From NCBI GenBank assembly GCA_958352845.1, contig CATWQC010000033.1, forward strand, positions 1-17,187: a stretch of DNA of 17,187 nt, read 5' to 3'. Under the pieces are notes generated by a model that was not told where the DNA came from, made no database searches, and worked only from the letters and a program-made list of their open reading frames with translations. This document shows, in pieces, positions 1 to 5,813 of this stretch. Position 1 is the stretch's first letter. The number at the start of each line of letters is the position of its first letter. Source of the stretch: an uncultured Collinsella sp. Lineage in GTDB: Bacteria > Actinomycetota > Coriobacteriia > Coriobacteriales > Coriobacteriaceae. Made by a program: the position numbers and the translations under genes.

Positions 1-507
1 GCAATACGCTTGAGGATCCTTAAAAGAAAGTCCAGTTTATCCTTCCCACTCCAAGGCGGTAAACACGACAATGGCAAATTTACGGTCACCATCCCTACGG
101 GAATCGAGTATTCGAACGTTGACGCGGGGCATTTCGACCAGTCGGGCGAGTATGACGTTAACGTGGCTGGCGTTATCCGCACGGGCGATACCGTGACCGC
201 CACAGCCACCCACGCGGGCTTTGTCAACGCCATTAACGACAATACGGACACCGACCTTTCGAGCAAGCCCGTTGGCGATGCTTCTCGCAACCCCGGCAAC
301 CTGACCGCCACCGTCACACAGGGGAAGAAAGTCTGGACTGCGGACGAGGTTTCGACCATGCAGGATGCCGAGGACGGTAGCGCCCGCGTTGTCGGAACGA
401 CCGCCAAGGACGCGTACCGCATTAAGGGCGATGTGCGCAACTCGAATACCTTCAACGGTGAGATTGCCTACAGTTTCACGACCTCCAAGCCCAACCAGAA
501 CCAGTAG
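1..507 (+). CDS. Partial beta-rich protein of the mobile element, function unknown (5' end cut by window)
   Basis: The frame is open from the first base, so the gene starts outside the window; the TTG at 10 is only the first possible start codon inside it. The visible 168 codons contain alternating hydrophobic and Ser/Thr residues typical of beta strands (for example TVTIPTG, GDTVTATATH, LTATVTQGKK), then a charged stretch and the ending SKPNQNQ. There is no membrane segment, no cysteine and no LPXTG-type anchor in the visible part, and no catalytic motif. It ends 15 nt before the next gene, which has its own ribosome site, so the two are probably co-transcribed. It could be a helicase-processivity/ssDNA-type accessory protein (DUF961-like position) or part of a surface Ig-like protein; I cannot choose between these. 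Confidence 0.6.
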   Translation, partial: AIRLRILKRKSSLSFPLQGGKHDNGKFTVTIPTGIEYSNVDAGHFDQSGEYDVNVAGVIRTGDTVTATATHAGFVNAINDNTDTDLSSKPVGDASRNPGNLTATVTQGKKVWTADEVSTMQDAEDGSARVVGTTAKDAYRIKGDVRNSNTFNGEIAYSFTTSKPNQNQ

Positions 508-522
508 AAAGGACTATCAATC

Positions 523-864
523 ATGGCTACTTATCCCTCCGATGTGTCGGGCGCAAAGTGGTATCTCGCCGAGAACAAGCTCTCATACCCTTATGTTGAC
601 GGTGAGCGCGGCAACACCCCTAACGGCGTAAAGTATTCTGTCGTTGATGCTAAGAACGCTTATTGCCCCATTACCGTGACTATTGAGGGTTCGACTTCGC
701 TTCTCTTTGATACCGAGAACGGCGCGGAAATACCCGACATGTGCGAAGTACAGTTCAGCGGGCTTGTCGTGCGTCCGTACGTTTCCAGCGCGACGAAACG
801 CATTGCCTACAGTGCGAAAGCCACTGGTATTCGTCTCGTGAACCAGCCGCGCGTCAAGGAATAG
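523..864 (+). CDS. Small beta-rich element protein, possibly DUF961/HelP-like
   Basis: A protein of 113 residues starting at ATG 523, with the ribosome site AGAAAGGA at about 506-513. It is predicted beta rich, with a central stretch ITVTIEGS (about 49-56) and a C-terminal stretch VQFSGLVVRPYV (about 75-86) followed by IAYSAKATGIRLV. There is no membrane segment or signal peptide. In ICEBs1 and Tn916 small DUF961 proteins sit two genes upstream of the FtsK-like coupling protein and Rep, and ICEBs1 HelP (YdcP) helps the host helicase unwind element DNA. The position, size and strand pattern would suit such a role, but I see no diagnostic motif, so this is inference from context. A hairpin resembling a terminator follows at 894. 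Confidence 0.7.
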   Translation: MATYPSDVSGAKWYLAENKLSYPYVDGERGNTPNGVKYSVVDAKNAYCPITVTIEGSTSLLFDTENGAEIPDMCEVQFSGLVVRPYVSSATKRIAYSAKATGIRLVNQPRVKE

Positions 865-893
865 CGACCTCCTGACCGCAGCCGATTCCAGCC

Positions 894-943
894 GCCGCCC
901 TGCGTCCCAAAACGCCAATCCCGAGACGCGGGGCGGCTCTCTT
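894..943 (+). terminator. Possible intrinsic terminator after the 113-aa gene
   Basis: Bases 894-906 (GCCGCCCTGCGTC) pair with 925-937 (GACGCGGGGCGGC): 13 pairs with one G-U, an 18-nt loop, then a pyrimidine-rich tail (tctctttc). The tail is weak, so termination may be partial; the hairpin separates the 113-aa gene from the membrane-protein/FtsK block. Confidence 0.45.
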
Positions 944-978
944 TCATACAACAGAACCGATTACGATAGGAGGCCGTC

Positions 979-1173
979 GTGCCTTATTTTATTCGAGTCC
1001 TTCGAGGAATAATAGCCAAAGCCCGTTTTAACGCCGATTCGTTTGCTGACTTCCGTTACCGTCACCCCGCTCTCGTCCGCGACCTCGGTGCTTTCGTCCT
1101 CGTTCTCATTCTCGCCGCCGTCATTTGGGTGCTGTCGGCTGCTTCGGGCAACCCCAACCCGTTCGGATACTAG
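979..1173 (+). CDS. Small single-pass membrane protein of the element
   Basis: A 64-residue frame starting at GTG 979, supported by a near-perfect AGGAGG at about 969-974. It has a basic amphipathic N-terminal half (RVLRGIIAKAR, then FRYRHPALVRD) followed by one strongly hydrophobic segment (about 37-56, LGAFVLVLILAAVIWVLSAA) and a short tail GNPNPFGY. Its size and topology fit a small transfer-associated membrane protein; a filamentous-phage coat-like protein is an alternative but there is no cleavable signal peptide. It ends 7 nt before the next start and leads into the FtsK-like gene, so it probably works with that pump. The family is not recognised. Confidence 0.65.
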   Translation: MPYFIRVLRGIIAKARFNADSFADFRYRHPALVRDLGAFVLVLILAAVIWVLSAASGNPNPFGY

Positions 1174-1180
1174 GGGGCGC

Positions 1181-1705
1181 ATGATGCCCAAGCCCCTGCG
1201 CGTGTTCTTCGTTTCGGTGGCGGTGCTGTACGCCCTCGTCCTAGGCTGGCTCGTTTTCGAGACTGCCCGTATCGCCGCCGCCGTCCCCCCAGCCCTGCCG
1301 CCCTTCGAGTGCTGCACCCCGTATCTTCGGGGTAGCGCCGCCGTCCCGCTCAATGCCAAGGAGTTCGATAGGTTCGACCTCCTAGACGGCTCTATGCTTT
1401 CGCTGCGCCTAGTCACCTCTGACGGCAATACCCCCGCCCTGCTCTTTGCCGTCCTGACCTCGCCCGATGCCGCCACGCTCACCGTCAACTCGGTTTCGCT
1501 CGGCTCCCGTTCCGTTCTGGGGTCGTTTGTCGGTCACGGTGCCGAGGTCGGCTATGACGGCTCTACCGCTGCCCTCTGGACTTGCTTTGAGGTGGTGCCG
1601 CCCTCGCCCGATGCCGCTACGCTCTCCGTCTCCGTGACCGCCGTGAACTCTGACGGCTCCCGTTCCGTTTTCTCTCGTAAGGGGGTTCTCTCCCATGCTC
1701 TCTGA
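1181..1705 (+). CDS. N-terminally anchored extracytoplasmic protein of the element
   Basis: A 174-residue frame starting at ATG 1181 (an in-frame ATG follows at 1184), with the purine-rich GGGGG at 1173-1177 just upstream. Residues about 7-27 (VFFVSVAVLYALVLGWLVFET) form a signal anchor, followed by an Ala/Pro-rich linker and a beta-rich domain that should lie outside the membrane. The domain contains two related segments, SPDAATLTV... and SPDAATLSV..., each ending in GSRSV, so it seems built from an internal duplication. It overlaps the FtsK-like gene by 11 nt, which indicates translational coupling and a role alongside that translocase. No family is recognised and no enzymatic motif is seen. 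Confidence 0.65.
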   Translation: MMPKPLRVFFVSVAVLYALVLGWLVFETARIAAAVPPALPPFECCTPYLRGSAAVPLNAKEFDRFDLLDGSMLSLRLVTSDGNTPALLFAVLTSPDAATLTVNSVSLGSRSVLGSFVGHGAEVGYDGSTAALWTCFEVVPPSPDAATLSVSVTAVNSDGSRSVFSRKGVLSHAL

Positions 1706-3170
1706 TTCTCTCCGTTCCCTGCCTGTGTTCGAGAAAGCCCGAAAGCGTCTCGATGTACGTGACTCCGAGTTGCTTAGGAAGGGCGTTGACGTTTCCCTGA
1801 CCTCGCCCGCGCCCTCGGGTTCGTTCAAGGTCGTTTTCGTCCTCTTCTCGGCTGGGCTGTCATTTGTCCTCGGCTTTAACCTGCTCATGCTCTGCGAGCG
1901 CTCGCTTTTCACCCTGCCGCTACTGCTTCCCGCCGTGGCGCTGCTGGCGCTCTCGCTCTGGCTCGTCCTGTATGTGGCGCTGTTCGGCTCCCGCTTCGTG
2001 CCCTGCGGCTCGACCGTCCGCAACTTGGAGCGGTTCCTTTATGCGAACAAGCTCTACGTCTCGCATGAGGACACGTTGTCGAACGGCACCAAGCGCGAGC
2101 GTATAGATTCCTCGCTCCGTCTCTGCGTCCTCGTGAGTGGCAATATGCTGACCGTCCGAGCCTTTGACGATGGCAACGGCTATACCTCCAAACTTTCCAA
2201 ACTTGAGGACATGGGGCTTTGCTCCGTGATAGGTCGCCCGCTCGATTCCAAGTCGGCTGGCGTTGGCGCTACCGACTACGTTTTCCGTCTGCGCGATGAT
2301 GTGCGCTTGCAGGCTGTTCCCCGCCTGCTGTCCTCCGAGCCTACGGGTCGGCTCGATGCGATACCGCTCACTGGTGAGCTGTCGTGGAACTTCGCCCACC
2401 TGCCCCATATGCTCATAGCTGGCGGGACTGGCGGCGGTAAGAGCACTTTCATCTATTACCTACTAGCCGAGTTTTTGCGTCTGGGCAACTCACGCGGCTT
2501 CGCGGGTGAGGTGTATATCTGCGACCCCAAGAACGCCGAGCTGGCTTCGCTCTCGCATGTCATAGGCTCCGACCGCGTTGGCGTTTCCCCCGCCCAGATT
2601 GCCAAGGTCGTTCGACTTTGCCGCGAGGAAATGGACAGGCGATACGCGTACATGAACGACCCCGAGCGTTTCCGTTTCGGTGCCAACGCCTTTACCTACG
2701 GGCTTAACCCCGTGTTCCTGATATTTGACGAGGTGGCGGCGTTCAAGGCTGCGGCTGACAAAAAGACCTTTACCGAGGTCTGGGACAACCTGACCCAACT
2801 GGTGCTGAAAGCCCGCGCCGCCAACGTGTTCGTTATCCTCGCCATGCAGCAGCCCCGCGCCGATACCATATCGACCGACATACGCGACAACTTGGGCGCT
2901 CGCGTGTCCCTGGGTTCCCTCTCGGACGAGGGCTATCGTATGACCTTCGGCGGCTCTTTCGACTTCCTGCCCATCGAGGAACGCGGCACGGGTTATATCA
3001 TGCTTGACGGCTGGGACGCTCCAAGGCCTTTCAAAGCCCCGTTTGCGGACTACTCGAAGGTCGACTACCCGAAAGAGCTGAAACGGCTTTATATCGCCGC
3101 TCAACGCCGTAACGGGGTATCTGCGGACAACGCCGAGAAGGAAGAAAGCGCCGAAAGTGTGACGGATTAG
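1695..3170 (+). CDS. FtsK/TcpA-like DNA translocase (coupling protein) of the element
   Basis: A 491-residue protein starting at ATG 1695 with AAGGGGG about ten bases upstream. Two membrane segments lie at about 44-66 and 71-97, followed by a cytosolic domain. Walker A is GGTGGGKS at 243-250, Walker B is FLIFDE at 341-346 and QQP at 385-387 fits the following sensor region; LGARVSLGSLSDEG (400-413) matches the conserved late FtsK/HerA segment. Such proteins hydrolyse ATP to move DNA through the membrane: as coupling proteins in ICEs of the Tn916/ICEBs1 type, or as the sole dsDNA pump (TraB) in actinomycete AICEs. No FtsK gamma winged-helix domain is evident, and the C-terminus ends in an acidic tail. 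It overlaps the preceding membrane-protein gene and lies upstream of rep. Chromosomal FtsK is excluded by size and context. Confidence 0.88.
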   Translation: MLSDSLRSLPVFEKARKRLDVRDSELLRKGVDVSLTSPAPSGSFKVVFVLFSAGLSFVLGFNLLMLCERSLFTLPLLLPAVALLALSLWLVLYVALFGSRFVPCGSTVRNLERFLYANKLYVSHEDTLSNGTKRERIDSSLRLCVLVSGNMLTVRAFDDGNGYTSKLSKLEDMGLCSVIGRPLDSKSAGVGATDYVFRLRDDVRLQAVPRLLSSEPTGRLDAIPLTGELSWNFAHLPHMLIAGGTGGGKSTFIYYLLAEFLRLGNSRGFAGEVYICDPKNAELASLSHVIGSDRVGVSPAQIAKVVRLCREEMDRRYAYMNDPERFRFGANAFTYGLNPVFLIFDEVAAFKAAADKKTFTEVWDNLTQLVLKARAANVFVILAMQQPRADTISTDIRDNLGARVSLGSLSDEGYRMTFGGSFDFLPIEERGTGYIMLDGWDAPRPFKAPFADYSKVDYPKELKRLYIAAQRRNGVSADNAEKEESAESVTD

Positions 3171-3371
3171 GAAGTAAAGCCCCTGCCGCTGGGCGAACGC
3201 TCGGGGCGGGAAAGGGGGCGGCGGGCGCGGAGCGCCCAGCCGAGCGGAGCGACCCCCCGCCCCGAGCGGGCGCACGGCGGCATACTTGATTTAATTTATA
3301 GGACATCATCTTTCCGCGGAAGTTCGCCCTATTTGGGCGGTTCCCGCTGGTTGGAACCAGTTTTCCGCGGA
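3171..3371. other. Structured non-coding interval, putative rolling-circle origin (dso/oriT)
   Basis: No gene is seen in these 200 bases between the pump and rep. The first half is very GC rich: 3199-3210 (GCTCGGGGCGGG) pairs perfectly with 3256-3267, enclosing a hairpin GGGCGC/GCGCCC at 3223-3228 and 3232-3237. After an AT-rich patch (3285-3300) come two copies of the palindrome TCCGCGGA (3313-3320 and 3364-3371) flanking two hairpins: CGCCC-TATTT-GGGCG (3325-3339) and CTGGTT-GG-AACCAG (3347-3360). HUH Reps usually nick within or beside such hairpins directly upstream of their own gene, so this is the best candidate for the element's double-strand origin, with the GC-rich fold as a possible single-strand origin. 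The nick site is not determined. Confidence 0.5.
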
Positions 3372-3394
3372 TGTGCCGAAGGTGGTATGTACCA

Positions 3395-4210
3395 GTGCAG
3401 CTAGAATGGTGCAAGACCATCGAGACACCCACGACGATTGAGGTTTGGGAGTATTCCGCGCCCGCTGGGCGCATGTATCCCGAGAACCGCCGCGATGATG
3501 ATTCGGAAGATGAAAGCGAACGCGGGCGCAAGCCCGATGCGGCAGCTTACTACGATGCCGCGAGACGGCGGCAGAAGCACTACAGCGCCGTCCGTTGGGA
3601 GATAGCCCGCCTTATCGACTGCAATTTCGATGATGCTACGAAGTTCCTCACGCTCACGTTCGCCGATAATGTAACCGATATTAAGTATTGCAACCGCGAG
3701 TTCTCCAAGTTCGTTAGGCGTTTGAACAGGCGCGTCTATAAGTCCGATGTTATGCAGGTGCGCTATCTTGCGGTATGGGAAGCCCAGAAGCGCGGCGCTA
3801 TCCACTACCACGTGGTTCTGTTCAGGTTCCCGTATATCAAGGCTAAAGACCTGCGTGAGATATGGGGTCACGGTTTCGTCAAGATAAATCGGGTCGACGT
3901 CGACCAACGCCAAAACGTCGGGCGCTATATCTCCAAGTATTTCAGCAAGGACGTTGACGAGGGTTCCTACAAGCAGAAGAAGTTCTTCCGCTCGCAGAAC
4001 CTGATACAGCCCATAGAGGAACGCTTCACGAGTCTTGGGCGGCTCTCTTTCGAGGGTTTCGATGTGTCTTATACGAAAGAGTATGACCAGCAGGTGCCGA
4101 ACTTCGGCGATGCGGGCGGCTACGCCCCTCGCACGGTTCGCTACACCAAGATATGCAAGCAACTAGGTAAGGAGTGTGTTGGCAATGGCAACATGCGCGA
4201 TGGTCGATAA
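3395..4210 (+). CDS. HUH-type rolling-circle replication initiator (Rep)
   Basis: HUH endonuclease motifs are in the expected order (numbering from the ATG at 3371): motif I KFLTLTF (91-97), motif II HYH at 145-147, and motif III with two overlapping YxxK units, GRYISKYFSKD, giving Y186/K189 and Y190/K193. Such proteins nick one strand at the origin, stay bound to the 5' end through tyrosine and start rolling-circle replication; in integrative elements they can also act as relaxase. Residues about 40-55 form a charged low-complexity linker. I prefer GTG 3395 because AAGGTGG lies nine bases upstream; ATG 3371 has no ribosome site and sits inside an origin-type repeat, but would add eight residues. 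It lies downstream of the FtsK-like pump and overlaps the DUF3173 gene by 26 nt. The overall pattern resembles plasmid and microvirus/inovirus-type Reps. Confidence 0.85.
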   Translation: MQLEWCKTIETPTTIEVWEYSAPAGRMYPENRRDDDSEDESERGRKPDAAAYYDAARRRQKHYSAVRWEIARLIDCNFDDATKFLTLTFADNVTDIKYCNREFSKFVRRLNRRVYKSDVMQVRYLAVWEAQKRGAIHYHVVLFRFPYIKAKDLREIWGHGFVKINRVDVDQRQNVGRYISKYFSKDVDEGSYKQKKFFRSQNLIQPIEERFTSLGRLSFEGFDVSYTKEYDQQVPNFGDAGGYAPRTVRYTKICKQLGKECVGNGNMRDGR

Positions 4211-4400
4211 GGCTGATGTTCAGGCGCTGGGTTTCAGCGCGTCCAAGTCTGCGGAGATTATCCGTGATGCTAAAAGGCTGATGGTTTCCAAGGGTTTCGG
4301 GTTCTACGGCTCCCGCAAGGTCGGGCGCGTCCCCGCGTCCGCTGTTGCCGAGATAATCGGCGTTTACCCCGTGGGGGCGCATGATGCCAAAGACCAGTAA
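4185..4400 (+). CDS. DUF3173-family small protein (putative excisionase / recombination factor)
   Basis: A 71-residue protein starting at ATG 4185, with AAGGAG at 4169-4174 inside the end of rep. It carries the hallmark pattern of the DUF3173 family seen beside integrases of Gram-positive ICEs: an N-terminal helix ending in ALGFSASKSAEIIRDAK, then LMVSKGFGFYGSRKVGRVPASAV and IIG. The fold is probably a small helix-turn-helix with a wing-like FYGSRKVGRVP segment. The likely role is a DNA-binding directionality factor controlling excision, inferred from position. It overlaps rep by 26 nt and the integrase start by 20 nt, so the rep, DUF3173 and int genes are translationally linked. ATG 4200 is a possible later start. 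Confidence 0.8.
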   Translation: MATCAMVDKADVQALGFSASKSAEIIRDAKRLMVSKGFGFYGSRKVGRVPASAVAEIIGVYPVGAHDAKDQ

Positions 4401-4668
4401 CGTATACCGCGACAAACGTAACGGCTCGTGGTATTTCGTGGCTAACCTCGGCACCGATGCGGAGGGCAAGCGCGTACGCCATTGGGGGCGCGGCTACAAG
4501 ACCCAGAAGGACGCGAAAGCCGCCTACGATGCGTATATGGCTGACTTCTCCAAGACCGCCGTACGCGGCAATTCCCCATGTCATTCGGTGAGTTCTACCG
4601 CTCCTATTGGGAGCCTGACTATAGGGGGCGCGTCCGTGAAAGCACTTTCTATGCCCGCTGCTCGATAG
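4381..4668 (+). CDS. Integrase N-terminal fragment (arm-type DNA-binding domain, frame broken)
   Basis: ATG 4381 or 4384, preceded by GGGGG at 4373-4377, opens a frame whose first 60-65 residues form a typical integrase arm-binding beta domain: NVYRDKRNGSWYFVANLG, RHWGRGYKTQKDAKAAYDAY. After about codon 65 (ADFSKTAVRGNSP) the frame loses integrase character and stops at 4668. The matching continuation MSFGEFYRSYW begins in another frame at 4578, so one integrase is split by a -1 shift. It overlaps the DUF3173 gene by 20 nt. Either a single base was lost (mutation or assembly error), or ribosomes shift frame here. Confidence 0.75.
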   Translation: MMPKTSNVYRDKRNGSWYFVANLGTDAEGKRVRHWGRGYKTQKDAKAAYDAYMADFSKTAVRGNSPCHSVSSTAPIGSLTIGGASVKALSMPAAR

Positions 4669-5576
4669 CCCGAAAGCATTTCGGCGCTTTCGATCGCCTG
4701 CGGCTGCGGGATATTACCCCGCCGATGGTGAAGCGGTGGCAGAACGGGCTTTTGGAGGGTCACGCGCCCTCCTACGCGCGTCTCGTGTTCGGTCACTTCG
4801 CTATGGTTCTCGATATGGCGGTGCAGTTGGGGCTTTTGCAGCGCAACCCCGCGCGGCAGGTCGGCAATATCCCGAAACGGCACCGTGAGGTTGATTTCTG
4901 GACGCGGGACGAGTTCGAGCGTGTAATTGCTACCTTCGACACGTCCGAGTATTACGGGCTTTATGGCTTCACGTGCCTTTGGCTGCTCTACATGACGGGG
5001 CTTCGGTTGGGTGAAGCCCAAGCCCTGAAATGGTCTGCTGTCGACTTTGGCTCGGGTGTCCTGTCGGTGGACTGCTCGATGTATTACCGTAATGTTCGCG
5101 AATGGAAACTAACGCCCCCCAAGACCAAGGCGGGCAGGCGTGCGATAGCCCTCGATGCGCTCACGCTTGAATATCTCGAACGCTGGCGCGGCGTGCAGCG
5201 CCGTAACGTTGTGACGGATTTTGTCCTTAGCTGGAACGGTGACCCGTTCGCTAGGGATACCATTGGGCGTATCATCGACCGCCATGCGCCTATGGCTGGC
5301 GTTCATCGGATACGCCCCCACGGTCTGCGGCACAGCCATGTTGCCCTGCTCATCGCCCTTGGGGTGAATGTCTTGTCTATTGCTAACCGTCTAGGACACC
5401 GTGACGTGAGCTTGACCCTTAATGTATATGGACACCTGATGCATGATGCTCGCCGCGAGGTTGCCCTCCGTCTCGATGACGCGTTCTCTACGCCCTCGGG
5501 CGGGCAACCGATTTGCAACCTTTCCAGCCCGAGCGACCCGCCCGAACCCGCGCGAAACGGCACCGATAGCGCCTAG
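4578..5576 (+). CDS. Tyrosine site-specific integrase, core-binding and catalytic domains
   Basis: A frame of 332 residues from ATG 4578. Residues 1-95 are the SAM-like core-binding domain. The catalytic domain keeps the full set: R143 in TGLRLGEA, K184 in KTKAGRRA, H248-x-x-R251 in HGLRH, H274 in LGHRD and Y284 in NVYGHL. It should cut and rejoin the element and chromosomal attachment sites through a 3'-phosphotyrosine intermediate. No ribosome site precedes ATG 4578, and the frame is closed by a TGA at 4542, so this is probably the continuation of the arm-binding domain encoded in the frame starting at 4381. The catalytic part shows no decay. As the last element gene, it is expected to lie next to the right attachment site. 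Confidence 0.9.
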   Translation: MSFGEFYRSYWEPDYRGRVRESTFYARCSIARKHFGAFDRLRLRDITPPMVKRWQNGLLEGHAPSYARLVFGHFAMVLDMAVQLGLLQRNPARQVGNIPKRHREVDFWTRDEFERVIATFDTSEYYGLYGFTCLWLLYMTGLRLGEAQALKWSAVDFGSGVLSVDCSMYYRNVREWKLTPPKTKAGRRAIALDALTLEYLERWRGVQRRNVVTDFVLSWNGDPFARDTIGRIIDRHAPMAGVHRIRPHGLRHSHVALLIALGVNVLSIANRLGHRDVSLTLNVYGHLMHDARREVALRLDDAFSTPSGGQPICNLSSPSDPPEPARNGTDSA

Positions 5577-5646
5577 AATTGCTGGTCTGGCGTTATCGAA
5601 CCCTGATTCCTTATTTCGAGGCCATTACCGCCATCGTTTGCCGAAA
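5577..5646. other. Probable right junction zone of the element (attR), not resolved
   Basis: The 70 bases between the integrase stop and the hairpin at 5647 must hold, or lie close to, the right attachment site if the integrase is terminal. I see no tRNA end on either strand. One frame across the junction reads NCWSGVIEP then TGA (5607), which could be the restored 3' end of a chromosomal gene, but this is weak. The left junction is outside the window. Confidence 0.25.
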
Positions 5647-5668
5647 CCGCGGCGCACCGCGGCGTTTT
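5647..5668 (+). terminator. Short GC-rich hairpin with T tail
   Basis: CCGCGG (5647-5652) and CCGCGG (5657-5662) pair around a CGCA loop and are followed by CGTTTT. It probably ends transcription from the integrase, or from the chromosomal gene formerly upstream, before the recJ promoter. Confidence 0.45.
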
Positions 5669-5691
5669 GCGTCCGCGCTGCACGGTATAAT
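5663..5691 (+). promoter_or_regulatory. Promoter for recJ-rel
   Basis: A perfect TATAAT lies at 5686-5691. The -35 region is poor: TTTTGC (5665-5670) gives a 15-nt spacer. It is the only convincing promoter between the element and recJ, leaving a leader of about 100 nt. Confidence 0.5.
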
Positions 5692-5747
5692 AAATCCGTT
5701 CAACAGATCTGCCTGCCGAAGCGGGCACACACAGAGGACTCATCGCT

Positions 5748-5813
5748 ATGAACCGTGAGAGGTATCGCGGCGACCTGCCCCTATCAGGGGTGGGTGCCTA
5801 TGTCATCGCTTAA
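5748..5813 (+). CDS. Possible 21-codon leader peptide overlapping the recJ start
   Basis: ATG 5748 with AGAGGA at about 5732-5737 opens a short frame (MNRERYRGDLPLSGVGAYVIA) that ends at TAA 5811, 14 nt inside recJ in another frame. The good ribosome site and the overlap suggest translational coupling with recJ, but no conservation can be tested here. Confidence 0.25.
   Translation: MNRERYRGDLPLSGVGAYVIA

Larger units (their letters stand above)
1..5600 (+). mobile_element. Right part of an integrated AICE/ICE-like element (left end outside window)
   Basis: Nine co-directional frames end in a Rep, a DUF3173 protein and a tyrosine integrase, which is the usual order at one end of an integrative element. 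Upstream lie an FtsK/TcpA-like DNA pump, small membrane proteins and beta-rich small proteins. Housekeeping genes begin directly to the right (recJ at 5800). Known families: Tn916/ICEBs1 carry small DUF961 protein, FtsK-like coupling protein, then Rep/relaxase, while actinomycete AICEs use only an FtsK-like translocase, a Rep and Int/Xis. No VirB4-like ATPase, relaxosome accessory or phage capsid gene is visible in this part. The right boundary is placed only by the end of the integrase; no attachment repeat can be proven because the left end is missing. Confidence 0.8.

Noticed and set aside
583..951. Minus-strand frame of 122 codons opposite the 113-aa gene
   Set aside because: It overlaps a gene with a better ribosome site and crosses the terminator-like hairpin; composition is that of a GC-rich antisense shadow.
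523..3170. Filamentous (inovirus-like) prophage
   Set aside because: The HUH Rep and tiny membrane proteins fit, but the ATPase is FtsK/TcpA-like with N-terminal membrane segments rather than Zot-like, and no coat protein with a cleavable signal peptide is visible. It cannot be excluded without the left part.
2490..3275. Minus-strand frame of 261 codons opposite the FtsK-like gene
   Set aside because: It lies opposite well-conserved ATPase motifs and runs through the GC-rich foldback; no recognisable domain.
5577..5620. Reverse-strand GGGTTCGATAACGCC as a tRNA T arm marking attR
   Set aside because: The stem bases around TTCGA do not pair and no acceptor end follows, so it is not a tRNA fragment.
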